Below, piece by piece: positions 5,155 to 5,243 of a stretch of DNA of 5,243 nt. The notes under the pieces were generated by a model. That model had not been told where the DNA came from and made no database searches. It saw only the letters and a list, made by a program, of their open reading frames with translations. The position numbers were made by a program, and so were the translations under genes. Origin of the DNA: Aquifex aeolicus (GTDB taxonomy: Bacteria > Aquificota > Aquificia > Aquificales > Aquificaceae); the NCBI GenBank assembly GCA_015662815.1, contig DQTK01000150.1, forward strand, positions 1-5,243. The letters are read 5' to 3'. Numbering within the stretch: the stretch's first letter is position 1; each line of letters starts with the position of its first letter.

Positions 5155-5243
5155 TTATAATACCGGGAGCTCTGCTTCTGAGTCTATGAGGAGTTTGAGA
5201 ACTTTTCTAACTTTTTCTTTTATTTCCTCGGTGGATTCTCCTA
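5155..5243 (-). CDS. C-terminal end of an unidentified gene, cut by the window edge
   Basis: The last 28 codons of a minus-strand frame run in from the right edge and end at TAA (5157-5155). The peptide (GESTEEIKEKVRKVLKLL, then IDSEAELPVL) is rich in Glu, Lys, Val and Leu and would form an amphipathic helix followed by a short tail. That composition matches the other proteins here, and the reading is more protein-like than the other frames across this stretch. It is too short to assign a family, and an open stretch of this length is not rare by chance, so confidence is moderate. It would be convergent with the small secreted-protein gene. Confidence 0.5.
   Translation of the reverse strand, partial: GESTEEIKEKVRKVLKLLIDSEAELPVL

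Noticed and set aside
5111..5170. Plus-strand stretch TTCAGGGCAGG followed by TTTCCCCAC recalls the 5' arm of an FMN riboswitch.
   Set aside because: The remaining conserved FMN-element segments are absent downstream, and the stretch runs into the end of a probable minus-strand gene.

Overview
The window looks like a piece of a thermophilic bacterial chromosome, most likely from the Aquificota (Aquifex-like). That placement is an inference. It rests on lysine-, glutamate- and isoleucine-rich proteins, AT-rich DNA with strong Shine-Dalgarno sites before some genes, a stand-alone secD, and a BioB-related radical SAM protein of the LipS1/LipS2 lipoyl-synthase type. No database search was possible.

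Layout. Four closely spaced genes lie on the minus strand, read from right to left. They are a radical SAM lipoyl-synthase-like protein (4665-3547), secD (3504-2008), a broken exported metallo-beta-lactamase-fold hydrolase of SoxH-like type (1949-1058) and bioB (1027-29). Gaps are 42, 58 and 30 nt, so they could form one operon driven from the divergent intergenic region 4666-4792. On the other side of that region, the plus strand carries a small gene for a predicted secreted protein with three cysteines (4793-5074). The right edge (5243-5155, minus) holds the last 28 codons of a gene that continues beyond the window, convergent with the small secreted-protein gene. The 80-nt gap between them is relatively GC-rich and contains an inverted repeat.

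How the genes fit together. BioB and the LipS-like protein belong to two related radical SAM families that insert sulfur into unactivated carbons, for biotin and (probably) lipoyl cofactors. SecD is part of the membrane complex that assists Sec-dependent export. The metallo-hydrolase carries a signal peptide, so it would have been exported by Sec. SoxH-like proteins are linked to sulfur oxidation, and LipS1/LipS2 supply lipoate to sulfur-oxidising sHdr systems, so a sulfur-metabolism theme is possible but unproven.

The most unusual feature is the hydrolase gene. Its catalytic HxHxDH motif is visible only after a frame change at a run of eight A residues. The frame is then broken again by a TAA, and a TAG cuts off a recognisable C-terminal tail. 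This looks like a decaying pseudogene or accumulated indel errors. A programmed-slippage or split-gene reading is less likely but testable. I found no CRISPR array, insertion sequence, tRNA or rRNA, and no convincing new multi-gene system.
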